NCBI RefSeq assembly: GCF_020166345.1
Contig: NZ_JAIUJS010000004.1
Span: forward strand, 248,001 to 312,000
DNA: 64,000 nucleotides
Direction of reading: 5' to 3'
Source of the DNA: Winogradskyella vincentii
GTDB lineage: Bacteria > Bacteroidota > Bacteroidia > Flavobacteriales > Flavobacteriaceae
Below, piece by piece: positions 62,230 to 64,000 of the stretch; within the stretch, counting starts at the first letter, position 1; every line of letters begins with the position of its first letter. The translations under genes were made by a program, and so were the position numbers. The notes below the pieces were generated by a model. The model searched no databases and was not told where the DNA came from. It saw nothing but the letters and a program-made list of their open reading frames with translations.

Positions 62230-64000
62230 ATGAAAAAGAAAAGTGCATACATATTTCTCTTCTTTTTTGCGCACTTATTTGTAGGTTTTGCGCAGCAAAT
62301 TACTACAGATAATTCACTTCAACTTCAACAACTAATAGACAACCTCGTTGGTGAAAGTTGTGTATTAACCTCTAACGTTTCCTCAAATATAAATGGTCAA
62401 GTAAATAACATAAACAGCTATGGATTCTTCGAAAGAGGATCATCCAACTTTCCACTTTCCAGTGGTCTTATTTTATCTACTGGGAGCGTCAATTCTGCAG
62501 GCAATTCATTTATTCCGCAATCATTAAGTGAAGGAGAATTAAATTGGGAAACTGACCCTGATGTGTTAAATGTATTAGGAATTGACCAAACATTAAATGC
62601 AACCTCCATAGAATTTGATTTAGTAGCATCTAATAGTTTTATTGCCTTTAAATATTTATTTGCATCTGAGGAGTACCAACAAGATTATCCCTGTAATTTT
62701 AGGGATGTTTTTGCTATTTTGGTTAAGCCAGCAAACACAGATGATCCATATACCAATATTGCATTAGTACCCAACACACTTACTGAGATAAGTACTAGTA
62801 CAATCAGACCAGCAATCGATGGTTTTTGTGAAGCACAAAACGAACCTTATTTCTTGGGTTACGATCCCGTAGGTTCAAATTTTAATGCCAGTTCAACAGT
62901 TTTGACAGCCTCAACCAATGTTGTTCCTGGAGAGACATATCATGTAAAGTTCGTAATCGCAGATCATATTGATCAGCGCTTTGATTCTGCAGTATTCATT
63001 GAAGCAGATAGCTTTGGTGATGCTATAGATTTAGGTCCAGATCAAGCAGTTTGTGGTAATGCACTAACTTTAGAAGCAAATATTAATAATAATCAGGCAG
63101 ATTATGCATGGTACCAAAATGGTTCTATAATAAATGGTGCAAATGAGGATTCATTACTAATTACTGAAAGTGGCATTTATGATGTAGAAATCACATTACC
63201 TATCGAAGGAGGTACATGTACCCTAAGCGATTCTATTGAAATTGAAGTTCTAGGATTTGATCAGGCAGAACCAATCTCAGAAATGGTTGTATGTGATCCT
63301 GCGCCAAGCGATGGGATTTATGATTTTGATTTCACTGTAAGAAATGATGAGATTTATGATAATTTACCATCTACCAATTATGTCATTACCTACTTCACAT
63401 CACTCGAAGATGCAGAAAACAATAACAGCCCTATAAATGGTATTTATCAAAATTCTGAAGATTTTGAAACCATTTACTACAGAATAGAAAGTTTAGACGA
63501 CAGTTGTCTTCAAATTGGTACTTTCGACATTATGGTAAAGTCAGCACCAAATACTCTAGAAATTGAACCAATTATAGTATGTGAGGAATTATATATACCA
63601 TCAATATCTGCAGTTGATTTTGAGTTTTATGATTTTTGGGTTGCTAATTATGAATTTAACAGAACAGTTACCTTTCACTATACAGAAGAAGAAGCTCAAT
63701 TAGCGGAAAACGCAATTCCGTCACCTTACCCTTACCCTACTCAAACTGAAGTGCTCTATGCCAGGGTTGTAGATGATTTTAATGCTTGCCATTCTGTAGT
63801 GCCTTTTACCATGGAGTTTAACGAAAGTCCTTATGTTGGAGACGAAAGAATTATTATTAATAAATGCACAGCAATTGATGAGAATTACAATATAGTCGAA
63901 GAAACTTTTTATTTAAATGATGCCATTGACCAAATACGAGAATGGATACCCGATCCTAGAGTGAACTTTTTCCCTTCAGCAGAGGATGCACTTTCACAAA
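62230..64000 (+). CDS. Secreted choice-of-anchor L repeat protein (partial, runs off the window)
   Basis: From the ATG at 62230 an open frame reaches the window edge with no stop, 590 codons. Signal peptide ends in GFAQQ. A choice-of-anchor L domain (about 25-275; SYGFFERGSSNFPLSSGLI, ASEEYQQDYPCNFRDVFAILV) closely parallels that of the preceding gene. An Ig-like domain (about 280-350) and at least three CD-DG modules (first Cys codons at 63292, 63580 and 63865) follow. A type-B T9SS domain is expected outside the window. A putative TATCTTTA element lies at 62162-62169. It is the fourth in the tandem group. Confidence 0.85.
   Translation, partial: MKKKSAYIFLFFFAHLFVGFAQQITTDNSLQLQQLIDNLVGESCVLTSNVSSNINGQVNNINSYGFFERGSSNFPLSSGLILSTGSVNSAGNSFIPQSLSEGELNWETDPDVLNVLGIDQTLNATSIEFDLVASNSFIAFKYLFASEEYQQDYPCNFRDVFAILVKPANTDDPYTNIALVPNTLTEISTSTIRPAIDGFCEAQNEPYFLGYDPVGSNFNASSTVLTASTNVVPGETYHVKFVIADHIDQRFDSAVFIEADSFGDAIDLGPDQAVCGNALTLEANINNNQADYAWYQNGSIINGANEDSLLITESGIYDVEITLPIEGGTCTLSDSIEIEVLGFDQAEPISEMVVCDPAPSDGIYDFDFTVRNDEIYDNLPSTNYVITYFTSLEDAENNNSPINGIYQNSEDFETIYYRIESLDDSCLQIGTFDIMVKSAPNTLEIEPIIVCEELYIPSISAVDFEFYDFWVANYEFNRTVTFHYTEEEAQLAENAIPSPYPYPTQTEVLYARVVDDFNACHSVVPFTMEFNESPYVGDERIIINKCTAIDENYNIVEETFYLNDAIDQIREWIPDPRVNFFPSAEDALSQ

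Overview
This AT-rich window (about one third G+C by eye) comes from the chromosome of a member of the family Flavobacteriaceae (Bacteroidota), probably marine. The evidence is the gene content: the gliding lipoprotein GldI, several proteins with type-B C-terminal sorting domains of the type IX secretion system (T9SS), an OstA-like LPS transport protein, DUF3810, DUF5606 and DUF6503 proteins, and GH16 laminarinase-type enzymes. Upstream regions repeatedly show TAnnTTTG, the Bacteroidota -7 promoter element. I see no rRNA, tRNA, CRISPR array, insertion sequence or prophage.

Layout. 0-12 kb: end of a DHH phosphoesterase gene, gldI, a cyclophilin-FKBP fusion, dipeptidase PepD, DUF3810 metalloprotease-like protein, two linked secreted amidohydrolases, a DUF6503 lipoprotein, an rRNA methyltransferase and a Ste24-like protease. 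12-20 kb: VOC and DUF2200 proteins, then a glycan-processing cluster (two GH16 enzymes flanking a secreted alpha/beta hydrolase, an acyltransferase-3 membrane protein, and a large six-hairpin glycosidase lipoprotein) that ends in a gene interrupted by a stop codon. 20-36 kb: housekeeping genes (RelA/SpoT, Fur, PurA, OstA-like protein, aminotransferase, TPR protein, two tandem DUF368 undecaprenyl-phosphate translocase-like proteins, AroE, DUF349 protein, MazG, DUF5606, peptide deformylase, RuvX, DapD). The 380-base gap between ruvX and dapD holds two diverged copies of a hairpin-containing unit.

37-45 kb: a surface-glycan cassette. It has two TupA-like ATP-grasp proteins, a Stealth-type sugar-phosphate transferase, a nucleotidyltransferase, a CDP-glycerol-phosphotransferase-like enzyme, two GT2 glycosyltransferases and two kinase-fold proteins (YrbL-like and Kdo-kinase/InaA-like). 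Together they suggest assembly and phosphate decoration of LPS or a phosphopolymer. 45-52 kb: CCA-adding enzyme, GNAT acetyltransferase, heme A synthase, a pRiA4b ORF-3-like protein, an unrecognised protein with kinase-like motifs, and an ABC-2 exporter.

52-64 kb: four consecutive genes for large secreted proteins built from a shared module of about 93 residues that begins with a Cys-Asp and an acidic D-x-[DN]-x-D-G-like loop. Three end in a type-B T9SS sorting domain and the fourth runs off the window. The last 1.2 kb of the first of these genes has much higher G+C than everything around it, which suggests a mosaic gene. The most unusual items are this mosaic, the repeat array, the tandem hairpin units, the nonsense codon at a signal-peptide cleavage site, and the kinase-like unknown protein.
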